Shown one piece after another: positions 44,407 through 54,163 of a DNA stretch of 64,000 nt. The number at the start of each line of letters is the position of its first letter. The stretch's first letter is position 1. The DNA is from Deltaproteobacteria bacterium (lineage in GTDB: Bacteria > Myxococcota_A > UBA796 > SXON01), in the NCBI GenBank assembly GCA_014191855.1, contig BJHF01000001.1:236393-300392 (forward strand), written 5' to 3'. The position numbers and the translations under genes are program-made. The notes beneath the pieces are model-generated. The model searched no databases. It was given only the letters and a program-made list of their open reading frames with translations, and was not told where the DNA came from.

Positions 44407-45060
44407 TCAGGAAAGCGGCAGCCGGCGAAGGTTTTCGGCGACGGTGAAGCTGGCGCCGGTGGCGGCTCGCACCTGCTCCACCGTGAGGTCCTCCGCGATC
44501 TCCGTGAGCATGAGCCCACCCTCGAAGGTGAAGACGCCGTAGTCGGTGATCAGCAGATGTACGCAGGCGAGGCCGGTGATCGGCAAGGTGCACGCGGGCA
44601 GCAGCTTGGACTCGCCCTTGGCCGTGTGCTCCATGGTCACGACGACACGGCGGGCGCCGGAGACCAGATCCATCGCGCCGCCCATGCCCTTGATCATCTT
44701 GCCAGGGATCATCCAGTTCGCGAGGTCGCCCTTCGCGCTCACCTGCATCGCGCCGAGGATGGTGAGGTGGATGTGGCCGCCGCGGATCATCCCGAAGCTC
44801 TCCGCGCTGGAGAAGAAGCTCGAACCTGGCAAAGCGGTGACGGTCTGCTTCCCGGCGTTGATGAGGTCGGGGTCCACATCCGCTTCGAGGGGGAAGGGGC
44901 CCATGCCGCAGAGGCCGTTCTCGCTGTGGAGCACGATATCCATGCCATCGGGGATGAAGTTGGCCACCAAGGTGGGGATTCCGATGCCGAGGTTCACGTA
45001 GTAGCCGTCGCGCAGCTCCTCGGCGGCGCGCTTCACGATGCCATCACGGGTAAGCGGCAT
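44407..45060 (-). CDS. scoB: 3-oxoacid CoA-transferase subunit B
   Basis: 217 residues with the catalytic-Glu motif [13 protein letters not shown] (Glu47) and LGIGIPTLV near the N-terminus. With subunit A it moves CoA between succinyl-CoA and acetoacetate (or similar short oxoacids), used in ketone body or polyhydroxybutyrate metabolism. It starts 3 bp after scoA. The pair is complete. Confidence 0.92.
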   Translation of the reverse strand: MPLTRDGIVKRAAEELRDGYYVNLGIGIPTLVANFIPDGMDIVLHSENGLCGMGPFPLEADVDPDLINAGKQTVTALPGSSFFSSAESFGMIRGGHIHLTILGAMQVSAKGDLANWMIPGKMIKGMGGAMDLVSGARRVVVTMEHTAKGESKLLPACTLPITGLACVHLLITDYGVFTFEGGLMLTEIAEDLTVEQVRAATGASFTVAENLRRLPLS

Positions 45061-45063
45061 GGT

Positions 45064-45759
45064 TCAAACCTCCCGGGTGGTGCGGCGCTCGATGCGCTTC
45101 TGGTAGCCTGGTCCTCGAAGAATCCGCTGCACGAAGATGCCGGGGGTGTGCACGGCGTCGGGATCGATGTCGCCCGGCTCAACCAGCTCCTCCACCTCGG
45201 CGATCGTGACGCGCGCCGCGCTGGCCATCATCGGGTTGAAGTTCCGCGCGGTCTTGTTGTAGATGAGGTTTCCCTGCTTGTCGCCGCGCCACGCCTTCAC
45301 CAGCGAGAAGTCGGCGAACAAGGCGCGCTCCATGACGTACATGCGCCCGTCGAACTCCCGGGTTTCTTTGCCCTCCGCAACCAGGGTGCCGTACCCGGTG
45401 GGCGTGAAGAAGGCGGGGATGCCCGCGCCACCCGCCCGGATCCGCTCGGCGAGGGTGCCCTGCGGACACAGCTCCACCTCGAGCTCGCCGGAGAGATATT
45501 GCCGCTCGAACTCCTTGTTCTCGCCGACGTAGCTGGAGATCATCTTCCGGATCTGGCGGGTTTGGAGGAGCGGCCCCAGGCCCCAGTCGTCTACGCCGCA
45601 GTTGTTGGAGATGACCGTAAGATCCCGCGTGCCCTGGTCGCGCAAGGCGAGGATCAGGTTCTCGGGGATGCCGCAGAGGCCGAAGCCGCCCGCCATGATC
45701 GTGGCGCCGTTCGGGATGTCGGCGATGGCCGCGGCTGCGGAGTCGTAGACCTTGTTCAT
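45064..45759 (-). CDS. scoA: 3-oxoacid CoA-transferase subunit A
   Basis: 231 residues. The glycine-rich CoA-binding sequence [18 protein letters not shown] (residues 18-35) is the subunit A signature. It starts at ATG 45759, 8 bp after guaB, so the three genes guaB-scoA-scoB form one minus-strand unit. No metabolic link between IMP dehydrogenase and the transferase is evident; co-transcription is inferred from spacing. Confidence 0.92.
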   Translation of the reverse strand: MNKVYDSAAAAIADIPNGATIMAGGFGLCGIPENLILALRDQGTRDLTVISNNCGVDDWGLGPLLQTRQIRKMISSYVGENKEFERQYLSGELEVELCPQGTLAERIRAGGAGIPAFFTPTGYGTLVAEGKETREFDGRMYVMERALFADFSLVKAWRGDKQGNLIYNKTARNFNPMMASAARVTIAEVEELVEPGDIDPDAVHTPGIFVQRILRGPGYQKRIERRTTREV

Positions 45760-45767
45760 GGTTCTTC

Positions 45768-47243
45768 CTACTCCATCCGGTAGTTCGGCGCTTCCTTGGT
45801 AATGATGACGTCGTGCACATGGCTCTCGCGAAGGCCCGCAGCCGTCATGCGTACAAATCGGGCTTTCTCCTTCATCTCCGGGATGCTCGCGCAGCCGGTG
45901 TACCCCATGCTGGCGCGGAGCCCGCCGATGAGCTGCTGGATGGTGTCCGCGATGGGGCCTTTGTACGGCACGCGACCCACGATGCCCTCGGGCACCAGCT
46001 TCCGGGTTTCGGCCTCGGGATCTCCGGCGTCGTCCTGAAAGTACCGGTCGGAGCTGCCCGCCTTCATGGCCTCGACACTGCCCATGCCGCGGTAGCTCTT
46101 GTAGGAGCGCCCCTGGTACAACATGGCTTCGCCGGGCGCTTCGTCCGTGCCCGCGAATAGCGAACCGGCCATCACCACGTCGGCGCCGGCGGCGATGGCC
46201 TTCGCCACATCCCCTGAGAATTTGATGCCGCCATCGGCGATGATAGGCACGCCATGTTTGGCCGCCGCCCGGGCACATTCCGCGATCGCGGTGAGCTGCG
46301 GAACGCCCACTCCGGCGACGACACGGGTGGTGCAGATGGAGCCGGGACCGATCCCGACCTTCACCGCATCCGCCCCCGCCGCGATGCACGCCTCGGTGGC
46401 ATCGAACGTTGCGACGTTCCCGACGATGATTTGGAGCTTTGGCCAGGTTGAACGGACCGCACGCGCCGCCTTGAGCACGCCTTCGCTGTGACCGTGTGCG
46501 GTATCGATCACGATGACATCGACGCCGGCTTCCACCAGGGCGTTGATGCGCTCGTCGCGATCCCCGCCGACTCCCACCGCAGCGCCGCAACGGAGCCGCC
46601 CGCGCGCATCCCGCACTGCGAACGGATGGCGGCTCGTCGCTTCCACGTCCTTGAAGGTGATGAGCCCCCGCAGCCGCCCGGACTCATCGACAACGAGCAA
46701 CTTCTCAACGCGATGTTCCTGCATCAGGTCGCGCGCCGCTTCGAGGTCGGTGCCGGGGGAACATGTGATGAGGCCTTCGGCCGTCATCGTGTTGCGCACC
46801 GGTTGATCCAGGTTCCGCTCATAGCGGAGGTCGCGATTGGTGAGGATGCCAACCACGCGATCGCCCTCGATGATCGGAAGGCCGTTTACCCCGTTCTCCC
46901 TCATCAACGCCCGCGCCACCCGGAGCGGAACATCCGGCCCGAGGGTGATGGGATCCTCGATCACGCCGGTCATCGCCTTCTTGACCTTCCGAACCTCCGC
47001 CGCTTGCGCCGCCGGGCTCATGTTCTTGTGCAGGATGCCCATTCCGCCCAGGCGAGCCATGCCGATCGCCATCTCGGCCTGGGTGACGGTATCCATCGCC
47101 GCGCTGAGGATCGGAACGTTCAACCTAAGCTCTCGGGTGAGGCTGGTGGTGACGTTTGCCTCGCGCGGGAGGATGGTGGAGTGCCCGGGAAGCAGGAGCA
47201 CATCGTCGAACGTGAGGGCGAGCGGAGCGTCTGCGAGCAGCAT
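45768..47243 (-). CDS. guaB: IMP dehydrogenase
   Basis: 491 residues. [12 protein letters not shown] opens the barrel, two CBS domains interrupt it at about 95-205, and the active-site loop [11 protein letters not shown] carries the catalytic Cys, followed by GGIKFSGD and the SVEAMKAGS flap region. It oxidises IMP to XMP, the committed step of GMP synthesis. The CBS pair binds adenine/guanine nucleotides and modulates activity. First gene of the guaB-scoA-scoB unit, divergent from the PilZ-like gene. Confidence 0.95.
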   Translation of the reverse strand: MLLADAPLALTFDDVLLLPGHSTILPREANVTTSLTRELRLNVPILSAAMDTVTQAEMAIGMARLGGMGILHKNMSPAAQAAEVRKVKKAMTGVIEDPITLGPDVPLRVARALMRENGVNGLPIIEGDRVVGILTNRDLRYERNLDQPVRNTMTAEGLITCSPGTDLEAARDLMQEHRVEKLLVVDESGRLRGLITFKDVEATSRHPFAVRDARGRLRCGAAVGVGGDRDERINALVEAGVDVIVIDTAHGHSEGVLKAARAVRSTWPKLQIIVGNVATFDATEACIAAGADAVKVGIGPGSICTTRVVAGVGVPQLTAIAECARAAAKHGVPIIADGGIKFSGDVAKAIAAGADVVMAGSLFAGTDEAPGEAMLYQGRSYKSYRGMGSVEAMKAGSSDRYFQDDAGDPEAETRKLVPEGIVGRVPYKGPIADTIQQLIGGLRASMGYTGCASIPEMKEKARFVRMTAAGLRESHVHDVIITKEAPNYRME

Positions 47244-47368
47244 GGCGGCGTCTATCTCGGGGTTGGGGAAGCGGGGAGGGGTCCACCGGACCGCCCAAAC
47301 CGCTGATTTGGACTTTTGCGAGTTCCACTTTTCGGGTAGAAGGGGCCACGCATCCGCGTGGAGCCTCG

Positions 47369-48340
47369 TTGTCTCTCCCCTCTCGCACCCCTTCCGCCGA
47401 CGAGGTGATTGCCGCCGCGGCGGCGGCTCATGCGCCGCTCGAGGTGCTTGCGGCCACTCCGGTGCCGGCGCAGATCACTGCGTTGAGCGGAGAGTATTTT
47501 CGAATTGTGGCGCTCGCGCCCGCGGGTCCTGACGCGCTGGTGGATGCACCGGTGATTCGCGTTGTCGTGCATGTGGACGGCCGAGCTTGGGAATTCGAGA
47601 GCTCGTTGGACCACGATGAGCGGGGCTGCCGCCTACGCCTGCCGGCGCGCTTCCGGGCTCATCAGCGGCGCACGAGCTCGAGAATCGCGCCGCAAGCCGG
47701 CGCCGCGGTGTTGTTCGGGGTGGGCGAGAGCGTGTTGCGGCGGCCAGTGATCGACTTCGCGGCGGGCGGGCTCGGCGTCGAATTCACGGGGTCGGCCGAC
47801 GAACCTCGCGCGGGCACGGCGCTGACCGAGCTCCGGTTCTCGCTCCCGGTCGGCGCGCCCATCACGGCGGCCGGCGTCGTACGGCACGTCCGTCCACGCG
47901 CCAGCGACGGCGCTCTGGTAGCGGGGATCGACCTCATCGGCCTGTCGGAGTCGGATGCGAGGCGCCTTGATGCGTGGGTGCGGGGAAACACGCGCACGCG
48001 CAAACGTACGGCGGCAAACCGGGCTGCGGACTTTTTTTCCAACACCAAGGCGTCGTTTGCGGGAGCGGAAGGGGGCCCCAGAACTCGCGCGGTGGTGGAG
48101 CTCTCGTTGGACGGGCTCATCGTCGGGCTCCTCGCAGTGGATCGGGATCTCACCAAAGGCACGCGCCTCTCGGGGCTTGAGCTTTGGCACGACGGGCAGC
48201 GGCTCTTGCGGACATCGGGCGAGGTCGTGGACGTTGTGGCTCATCGCAGCCGTCCGCTTCAAGCGCGGGTTCAATGGGATGCTCCCCCGGCCGACGAGCT
48301 GGCGCGGGTGGGTCGCTTGCTCCGGCGCCTCTCGGGGTGA
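47369..48340 (+). CDS. PilZ-like domain protein, first of a pair
   Basis: 323 residues from TTG 47369, preceded by GGAG at 5-bp spacing. A beta-rich N-terminal half (YcgR N-like) leads to [14 protein letters not shown] and DFAAGGLGV, the R-x3-R and D-x-x-x-G-G pattern of PilZ c-di-GMP receptors, though less exact than in the next gene. The C-terminal ~100 residues form a second beta domain. It is probably a cytoplasmic c-di-GMP effector. The TTG start is uncertain. Confidence 0.6.
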   Translation: MSLPSRTPSADEVIAAAAAAHAPLEVLAATPVPAQITALSGEYFRIVALAPAGPDALVDAPVIRVVVHVDGRAWEFESSLDHDERGCRLRLPARFRAHQRRTSSRIAPQAGAAVLFGVGESVLRRPVIDFAAGGLGVEFTGSADEPRAGTALTELRFSLPVGAPITAAGVVRHVRPRASDGALVAGIDLIGLSESDARRLDAWVRGNTRTRKRTAANRAADFFSNTKASFAGAEGGPRTRAVVELSLDGLIVGLLAVDRDLTKGTRLSGLELWHDGQRLLRTSGEVVDVVAHRSRPLQARVQWDAPPADELARVGRLLRRLSG

Positions 48341-48386
48341 TCGGATCGGCTCAAGCCTGGTTGCGGCCGGCCGACCCCTCAGGGTG

Positions 48387-49361
48387 ATGCCCGCACCTTC
48401 CGCCACCGATCCCGCCCTCGCCGCCGTAACTCGACCCGGAACGTCGGTTCGGCTGTACCTCGCCGACGGATCGTCGGCGTTCTCCAGCCATATCCTCTCG
48501 TCGGAGGGCGATCGGCTCACGCTCGCGCCGGTGCGGCCGGCCCATGGGAACCTCGTGCTGGAGCGGCTCCTCGGCGCCGTTCGTATCGAGGCGATGATCG
48601 GGGGGGTACCTCACGTGTCGGAAAGCCGGGTGCGCTCGGTGACCGCTGGCGGGTTGGTGCTCGACCTCCCGACCCGCGCGGAGCGGGTGCAGCGCCGGCG
48701 CTTCTTCCGCGTGCCGCCCTGCGCGCCGCTCCACCTCCACCTCGACGTGCGCGGGCTCACCCGGGTGCGGCAGGTGCTCGATGTGAGCGCAGGTGGCTGC
48801 GCGGTGCGGCCGACACCGGGCGACGCCGACCTTGCGGTGGGCGACCGGATTCCAGTGGTTTCCCTTCCGCTCTCGGCGGGGCAGGTGTTCCTCGCCAGCG
48901 CCGTTGTGCGACGGGCCGAGCCGCGGGAGTGGGGCGGGGGCGAGGGCGAGGTGCTCGGTTTGGAGTTCGTGGATGTGGCGCCGCGAGAGCGGCAGCGGCT
49001 CACCGTTTGGGTGACCGAGCAGGAGCGACTCGCGTTGCGGGGGGCGGCCCAGGTGAGCGGCCGCATCGTTCCCGACGTGATCGTACTCGTGCACGACTCC
49101 GAAAAGAACATCCGGTTGAAGCCGGGCTCGGGGCTCACCGCGAAGGGCGTGCGCGTGGCGGTGAACGGCGACGAAGCCGACCTTCGCGCGGGTGCGCGCC
49201 TGGGGTTGATCGAGCTTCGGGTCGGCGGGCAGCTCGTCCTGCGCGGGCCGGCGGTGGTGGAGCGCGTCGAAGCCGCCCGCGTGGGGCTCGTGGCGACGCT
49301 TTCGTTCGCCGGGGTGAGCCTGGATGGGCGAGCGAGGCTGGCGGAGGTTTTGCGGGGGTAG
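48387..49361 (+). CDS. PilZ-domain c-di-GMP-binding protein (YcgR-like), second of a pair
   Basis: 324 residues. A YcgR-N-like beta domain (about 15-95) is followed by a PilZ domain with the full RRRFFR motif (about 102-107) and DVSAGG (about 132-137), which together bind c-di-GMP. A third C-terminal domain (about 215-324) resembles FliN/SpoA-like beta structure but is unassigned. It follows its neighbour by 46 bp with the same architecture, so the two are probably an old duplication. Targets could be motility or secretion machines. Confidence 0.75.
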   Translation: MPAPSATDPALAAVTRPGTSVRLYLADGSSAFSSHILSSEGDRLTLAPVRPAHGNLVLERLLGAVRIEAMIGGVPHVSESRVRSVTAGGLVLDLPTRAERVQRRRFFRVPPCAPLHLHLDVRGLTRVRQVLDVSAGGCAVRPTPGDADLAVGDRIPVVSLPLSAGQVFLASAVVRRAEPREWGGGEGEVLGLEFVDVAPRERQRLTVWVTEQERLALRGAAQVSGRIVPDVIVLVHDSEKNIRLKPGSGLTAKGVRVAVNGDEADLRAGARLGLIELRVGGQLVLRGPAVVERVEAARVGLVATLSFAGVSLDGRARLAEVLRG

Positions 49362-49697
49362 GAAGGGGGCTACGGGCTACGCGCATGCGGCGCGGGGGTT
49401 CGGGCTTCGGGGGAGCGCGCTTGGCGCTTCGCACTCCCGGCCTGTCCCTCGCCGAACGGTCCTGCAGGGCTCGGCTCATACGGACCGAGGTTGTCTCGGA
49501 GTGGTCCTCCCCCCGGCTCCTGCCGGGGGAAGGTGGCCGTAGGCCGGAAGGGGGCGGCCGAGAATTCCGCCCTCCGTGCCTTCGGGGCACCCCCACCCGC
49601 ACTTCGCGGACCCAGGCGTGGCCCGGGGGGGAGGAGAATCTGGCAGCGTTCGTGTTCGCCGTCGCGGCAAGGCGCCGCGTGTTGCACGGCGATCGCC
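49362..49697. other. Intergenic region between convergent PilZ and HDOD-GGDEF genes
   Basis: 336 bp without a supportable gene. It holds a perfect hairpin CCCCCGGC-TCCT-GCCGGGGG (49510-49529) and a second small one GTGCC-TTCGG-GGCAC a little further on. Both lack a T tract, but either could end transcription from either side. No promoter or known RNA is recognised. Confidence 0.5.
49510..49529. terminator. Hairpin, possible bidirectional terminator
   Basis: 8-bp perfect stem CCCCCGGC/GCCGGGGG with a TCCT loop in the convergent intergenic region. There is no T tract, so assignment is tentative. Confidence 0.35.
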
Positions 49698-51233
49698 CTA
49701 CCGAATCACCCCCCCCATCGTAACCCGGTTGCGGCCGCTGTTTTTGCTCTCGTACAGCGCCTTGTCGGCGACCTCGGCCAGCAGGGTAATCAGGCGTTCA
49801 ATGTCCACCTTGGCGCCCGAGCCGACGAAGGTTGAAACCCCGAAGGAAGCCGTGACACGAAGCGGGCCGGAGTTGGTGCTCACACTGCCGCGGGCGATGG
49901 CTTCGCGGATCCGCTCCGCGGCCGCGTAGGCGCCCGCCGCATCGGTGTTCGGTAGCACGACCGCCAGCTCTTCACCGCCCAGCCGTGCCTTGATGTCGGC
50001 GTCGTGGCAGGCGCCGATCAAGGACTGCGACGCCATGCGCAGCACCGCATCGCCGGTGGCGTGGCCGTAGGTGTCGTTGACCGATTTGAACCAGTCGAGA
50101 TCCACCATCACGACGGAGACGGCCTTTCCCTCCGCCGAAGCCCGACTGAGAACGTCGCGGAACAGGCTGTCGTAGTGCCGGCGGTTGCAGAGGCCGGTGA
50201 GGGGATCGAAGTAGGCCAGCCGCGCGAGCGCCGCGTTCGCTTCGCCGAGCTGCGCCATCAGCGCCTCTTTTTCGGCGAGCGTGGCTTCGAGGCGCCGGGT
50301 GAGATCCTCGTAGCTGGTGTTCATCTGCACCAGCGTGCGGTTGGCTTCGGCCAGCACGGTGGCGAAGCTCGGCTGGCGAGAAACCCGCATCCCGAGGGCG
50401 GTGGCGGCGGCTTCCACTTCCGGGGCGATCCCGGCGAGCAGGCGGTCCGCGTCGGCGTCGGCGATTCCGAACTGCTCCGTGATGGCGGCGCGGGCGGCTG
50501 CGAGCGCCTCGGCGCTGCGAGCGCTCAGGAGCACGCCGACAAGATCCGCGGTGAAGGCAAGCTTCGCGAGGTCGCGAGCATCGGCGGGCACGCGCGGATC
50601 GCTCGGTGCGTGGTGCCAGGCCATGGACTCCACGAGCAGCGTGGGCAGCCCCCAGCGCTCGCCGAGCATCCGCGCCAGGGCATCGTGGGTGACGCCGAAG
50701 TGGCTCAGTTCGTCCTCTTTGCGCGCGGCCGGCAACATCTCGCGCCAGCGGCCCCACTGCGAGAAGTCCTTTCGGCTGGCGCGCAGCATCGCCAACATGC
50801 CGAAGTCTTGCAGGAGGCCGAGCGTGAACGCCTCCTCGGGGGCAACGACCCCCGTAGCGCGGGCCAGGGTGCGTGCGGCGACGCCACGGCGGAGACAGTC
50901 CTCCCAGAACACCTCAAGATCCTGGGCGCGGAACCCCGAGTTTCGCAGCGAGTCGCGAACGGCGAAGCAGATGGCGAGGTTGCGCAGGGCGCGGACGCCG
51001 AGCACGGTCACAGCGCGGGCAGCGGCCGTGATCGGGGCCTTCGGGCCGTAGAATGGAGAGTTGACCGTTCTCAGAAGTTCGGCGGTGAAGGCCGGATCTG
51101 ACGAGATCGCGGCGCCGAGCTTCTCCGACGTGACATCCGGGTCGGAGGCCAGCCGTACCACCCGAGCGACGGCGGCTGGGGGCGACGGGAGGTCCGCAGG
51201 ATTCACCGAGAAGTGGGTTGAGCTCTCCTGCAT
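49698..51233 (-). CDS. HDOD-GGDEF diguanylate cyclase
   Basis: 511 residues. The HDOD domain (about 12-215; SDPAFTAELLRTVNSPFYG) is typical of signalling output or localisation domains. A helical linker leads to a GGDEF domain (about 345-505) with active site LGGEEL near residue 421 and DLDWFKSVNDTYGH upstream. The active site is complete, so it should make c-di-GMP. The inhibitory I-site RxxD is changed to HDAD, so feedback inhibition is probably lost. It faces the two PilZ genes convergently. Confidence 0.88.
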   Translation of the reverse strand: MQESSTHFSVNPADLPSPPAAVARVVRLASDPDVTSEKLGAAISSDPAFTAELLRTVNSPFYGPKAPITAAARAVTVLGVRALRNLAICFAVRDSLRNSGFRAQDLEVFWEDCLRRGVAARTLARATGVVAPEEAFTLGLLQDFGMLAMLRASRKDFSQWGRWREMLPAARKEDELSHFGVTHDALARMLGERWGLPTLLVESMAWHHAPSDPRVPADARDLAKLAFTADLVGVLLSARSAEALAAARAAITEQFGIADADADRLLAGIAPEVEAAATALGMRVSRQPSFATVLAEANRTLVQMNTSYEDLTRRLEATLAEKEALMAQLGEANAALARLAYFDPLTGLCNRRHYDSLFRDVLSRASAEGKAVSVVMVDLDWFKSVNDTYGHATGDAVLRMASQSLIGACHDADIKARLGGEELAVVLPNTDAAGAYAAAERIREAIARGSVSTNSGPLRVTASFGVSTFVGSGAKVDIERLITLLAEVADKALYESKNSGRNRVTMGGVIR

Positions 51234-51389
51234 GGGTTCTCCTGGCCGCCCCACCCCAAACGGATCGGTGGCGGCCGACTTGAGCGCCGCCGGCGCAACG
51301 GATGTGGCCAAATGACGCAACACCGAACCCCCTGTTTGACATCGCGCCCAAGACCGCGTAGAACCGCGCCCCAAACCTCTGGAGCGCCC

Positions 51390-52250
51390 ATGATCACCCT
51401 CCTCCTCCTCGACCTCGGCTGCGCCAAGCCCGCCGGCACCTATCAAGTCGCCACCGCGCCGGTCGAGCCTGTGGCGTCCGAAACGGTCGGCACGTTGAAG
51501 TCCGAAGCGGAGGCCGCCTGGGCCAACCGCGGCGACAAGGCGCAGCTCCAGGTCGCGCTGGCGAAGTATGAGGCGTTGTACGCTACGAACCCCACGGATC
51601 GGGACGTTGCGATGCACCTCCTGCGCGGCTGGTACTTCCTCGGGGACGGGCACGAGACCGAGAAGGACGCGAAGCTCGCGGCGTGGGTGGTGGCGATCGA
51701 GTGGGGCAAGAAGTGCCTCGCGATCAACCCCGAGTTTACCGCTTTGCTCGCCAAGGGTGACGAAACGGAGGCCACCGCCGCCCGCGCCTTCCAGGCGAGC
51801 GACGTGCCCTGCCTCTACTGGATGAGCTCCTCGCTCGGCAAGTGGGCCAAAAGCTCAGGCATCGGCACCACGCTCAAGCACCTGCCCACGGTCAAGGCCT
51901 ACATGACTCGTGTCGGCGAGCTCGAGCCCACCTTCTACTACTCGGGCCCGGACCGCTACTGGGGCGCGTACTTCGCGGCGATCCCCAGCTTCGCTGGCCA
52001 GGATCTCGGGAAGTCGCACGACTATTTCGACAAGGCGCTCGCCACCTACCCCGATTTCCTCGGCACCCACGTACTCCTCGCGGGCGAGTGGGCCGTGAAG
52101 AAGCAGGACAAGGCGACCTTCGAAAAAGAGCTGAACTGGGTGATCCAGCAGCCGACCGATCGCCTCCCGGAAGTGAAGCCCGAGATGGAAGCTGAGCAGC
52201 GGAAGGCGGCGGCGCTCCTGGCGCAAGAAGGCGATCTTTTCGCGAACTGA
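51390..52250 (+). CDS. TatT-family (TRAP transporter T component) lipoprotein
   Basis: 286 residues with lipobox DLGC (Cys11). TPR-like helices and the motif SGPDRYWGAYFAAIPSFAGQDLGKSHDYFDKAL match the TatT family, trimeric periplasmic lipoproteins found with TRAP transporters in treponemes and delta-proteobacteria. No TRAP transporter genes lie nearby. GGAG precedes ATG 51390. Confidence 0.75.
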   Translation: MITLLLLDLGCAKPAGTYQVATAPVEPVASETVGTLKSEAEAAWANRGDKAQLQVALAKYEALYATNPTDRDVAMHLLRGWYFLGDGHETEKDAKLAAWVVAIEWGKKCLAINPEFTALLAKGDETEATAARAFQASDVPCLYWMSSSLGKWAKSSGIGTTLKHLPTVKAYMTRVGELEPTFYYSGPDRYWGAYFAAIPSFAGQDLGKSHDYFDKALATYPDFLGTHVLLAGEWAVKKQDKATFEKELNWVIQQPTDRLPEVKPEMEAEQRKAAALLAQEGDLFAN

Positions 52251-52257
52251 GGTGTCC

Positions 52258-53040
52258 ATGGCGTCCCGATTCTTCGACGCGGCCGACGGCACGCGTATCC
52301 ACGCGGTCATCACTGGAGACGGCCCGCGGGACGTCTTGGTGCTGGGCGGGCTCGCCGAGCACGCGGGGCGCTACGAGCACGTGGCGAAGGCGTTCGCTGA
52401 GCGGGGCGCCACCGTCACGGTGATGGAGCTGCGTGGCCACGGGAATTCCGGAGGTCGGCGCAGCCATGTGCTCGACTGGGCGGAGTATCGGAGCGATGTG
52501 GCGGCGGTCGCATCCAGTCTGCGGGAAGGTTGGTCGTTCCTCGCACACAGCATGGGTGGGCTGGTTGCGCTCGACGCGGTTCGCGATGGGCTCCGGCCCT
52601 CGAAGTTGGCGTTGTCGAATCCGCTCTGCGGCGTGAAGATGAAGGTTCCGGGCTGGAAAACTGGTCTGGGTCGGGGCTTGAGCCGGGTGTGGCCGACGCT
52701 CGCGCTCACCAACGAGCTCGACCCGGGGCACCTCAGCCGGGACGCTGCGGTGGGGCAGGCGTACGTGGCGGACCCGAACGTGTACAAGAAGGTCACTGCC
52801 CGCTGGTTCACGGAGATGACCGCGGCCCAGGCCCGCGTGGGCGCGCTGCAGGCGTTTCCGGTGCCGGTGAAGTTCTTCCTTTCGGACTCCGATCCGATCA
52901 CCGACGCGGTCGTGGCCAAGCGCATCGCAGGCCAGATCGGCGCCCAGGTTCAGGATTATCCGGGGATGCTGCACGAGCTGGTGAACGAGCTCGGCAAGGA
53001 GCAGGTGATCGCCGACGTGCGGGACTGGCTGCTCGGGTAG
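52258..53040 (+). CDS. Alpha/beta hydrolase (monoacylglycerol-lipase-like)
   Basis: 260 residues. The nucleophile elbow AHSMGG gives Ser about 96, Asp in SDSDPITD and His in GMLHEL complete the triad, and MELRGHGNSGG is the lipase-like oxyanion region. It is probably an intracellular esterase or lipase. ATG 52258 is preferred to GTG 52252 because of GAGG at 6 bp. It lies 7 bp after the TatT gene, so the two are co-transcribed. Confidence 0.82.
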   Translation: MASRFFDAADGTRIHAVITGDGPRDVLVLGGLAEHAGRYEHVAKAFAERGATVTVMELRGHGNSGGRRSHVLDWAEYRSDVAAVASSLREGWSFLAHSMGGLVALDAVRDGLRPSKLALSNPLCGVKMKVPGWKTGLGRGLSRVWPTLALTNELDPGHLSRDAAVGQAYVADPNVYKKVTARWFTEMTAAQARVGALQAFPVPVKFFLSDSDPITDAVVAKRIAGQIGAQVQDYPGMLHELVNELGKEQVIADVRDWLLG

Positions 53041-53045
53041 CGGCG

Positions 53046-53078
53046 GCGCTTGACGGCGGCTCCACGCTTGTCGCCGCG
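53046..53078 (+). repeat. 33-nt dispersed repeat, intergenic copy
   Basis: Single copy of the unit ending GGCTCCACGCTTGTCGCCGCG, found again twice in tandem at 58818-58883. The last 27 bases differ by one base from the other copies. Confidence 0.75.
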
Positions 53079-53099
53079 GGCCGCGATAACCTCCCCGGC

Positions 53100-53639
53100 A
53101 TGCGCACCCGCCTCGTCGAGCTGCTCCGGGAGAAGTCGTATCGGCGGCGGCGCGTGATCCTCGCCTCCGGGCGAGAATCGGACTTCTACGTCGATGCTCG
53201 GCAAACGACGCTCCATGCCGAGGGCGCGTGGATCATCGGCTCGCTCATCCATCAGGCGCTCGATACGAGCGTGGTGGGCATCGGCGGGCTGACGATGGGG
53301 GCGGACCCCATCGCATCTGCGGTCGCGACATTTTCCTGGTCGGCCGGGCGCCCCGTTCACGCATTCATCGTGCGGAAGGAGCCCAAGGGGCACGGCACGC
53401 AAACGTGGGTCGAGGGGCTCGCGAACCTGCCGCCGGGCTCACCCGTGGCGATCGTCGAAGATACCTGTACGACGGGCGGATCGCTGCTTCGGGCGGTTGA
53501 TCGCGCAGAAGCCGACGGGCTGCGGGTAGTACAGTGCTTCACCGTCGTGGACCGGGAGGAGGGCGCCGAGGCGGCCCTCGCGGCGCGGGGGTTCACGCTG
53601 CACACGCTGGTGCGCCGCTCCGAGCTGGAGTCCGAATGA
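53100..53639 (+). CDS. pyrE: Orotate phosphoribosyltransferase
   Basis: 179 residues. The PRPP-binding loop is VEDTCTTGGS near residues 118-127, and the N-terminal segment has SGRESDFYVDARQ. PyrE makes OMP from orotate and PRPP in pyrimidine synthesis. It is shorter than the 213-residue E. coli form but includes all catalytic parts. The start is ATG 53100, 21 bp beyond the intergenic 33-nt repeat. Its stop overlaps the next gene. Confidence 0.88.
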   Translation: MRTRLVELLREKSYRRRRVILASGRESDFYVDARQTTLHAEGAWIIGSLIHQALDTSVVGIGGLTMGADPIASAVATFSWSAGRPVHAFIVRKEPKGHGTQTWVEGLANLPPGSPVAIVEDTCTTGGSLLRAVDRAEADGLRVVQCFTVVDREEGAEAALAARGFTLHTLVRRSELESE

Positions 53640-54163
53640 TCGGCGCATTCCTGGCGCTGTTTCCGGTCGCGGCCGCCACGCCGGGGGAGGCGGCCGAGTA
53701 TGCGCGGGTCGTCGCGGGGGAGACGGCGGAGGTTCGGGTGTACGACGGCTGGTACACCGCCTTGTTGTTGCGTGGCACGCGGATGACGACGGCGCTGCGT
53801 GCGGCGCAGGCGGCGCGCCTGTCGGAGCTGACGGGCGGCGCCGGCACCCTGGAGGTTCCGGAAGGCATCGAGATCGTGTTGTCTGCGAGCACGCAGTTCA
53901 CCAAGGAGCTGAAATTCTCCGCGACGGGAGAAACGCCGTGGACGATCCTGCTCAGCGCGGGCGGGAAGGCGTGTGCGCCGGCGCTGGAGGTCGTGGCGGA
54001 GAAGAAGGTTTCGCCCGAGGAGCGCACCCTGCTCCCGCATATTACAGACTGGGACAAGGTTTTTCGCGTCCATTACGCGGCGGACGCCTGCGGCGGCGCA
54101 GAGCCCGACGCGCTGCGGGTCGTGGGGGCTCGCGGCGAAGGCACCTTGCGGTGGTCGGATTGA
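53636..54163 (+). CDS. Exported protein of unknown function
   Basis: 175 residues. A short signal peptide (MIGAFLALFPVAAA) precedes a beta-rich domain with two cysteines late in the protein. The body resembles no family I can name. Its ATG overlaps the pyrE stop and its stop overlaps the following peptidase start, so it sits inside a coupled operon. Confidence 0.6.
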   Translation: MIGAFLALFPVAAATPGEAAEYARVVAGETAEVRVYDGWYTALLLRGTRMTTALRAAQAARLSELTGGAGTLEVPEGIEIVLSASTQFTKELKFSATGETPWTILLSAGGKACAPALEVVAEKKVSPEERTLLPHITDWDKVFRVHYAADACGGAEPDALRVVGARGEGTLRWSD

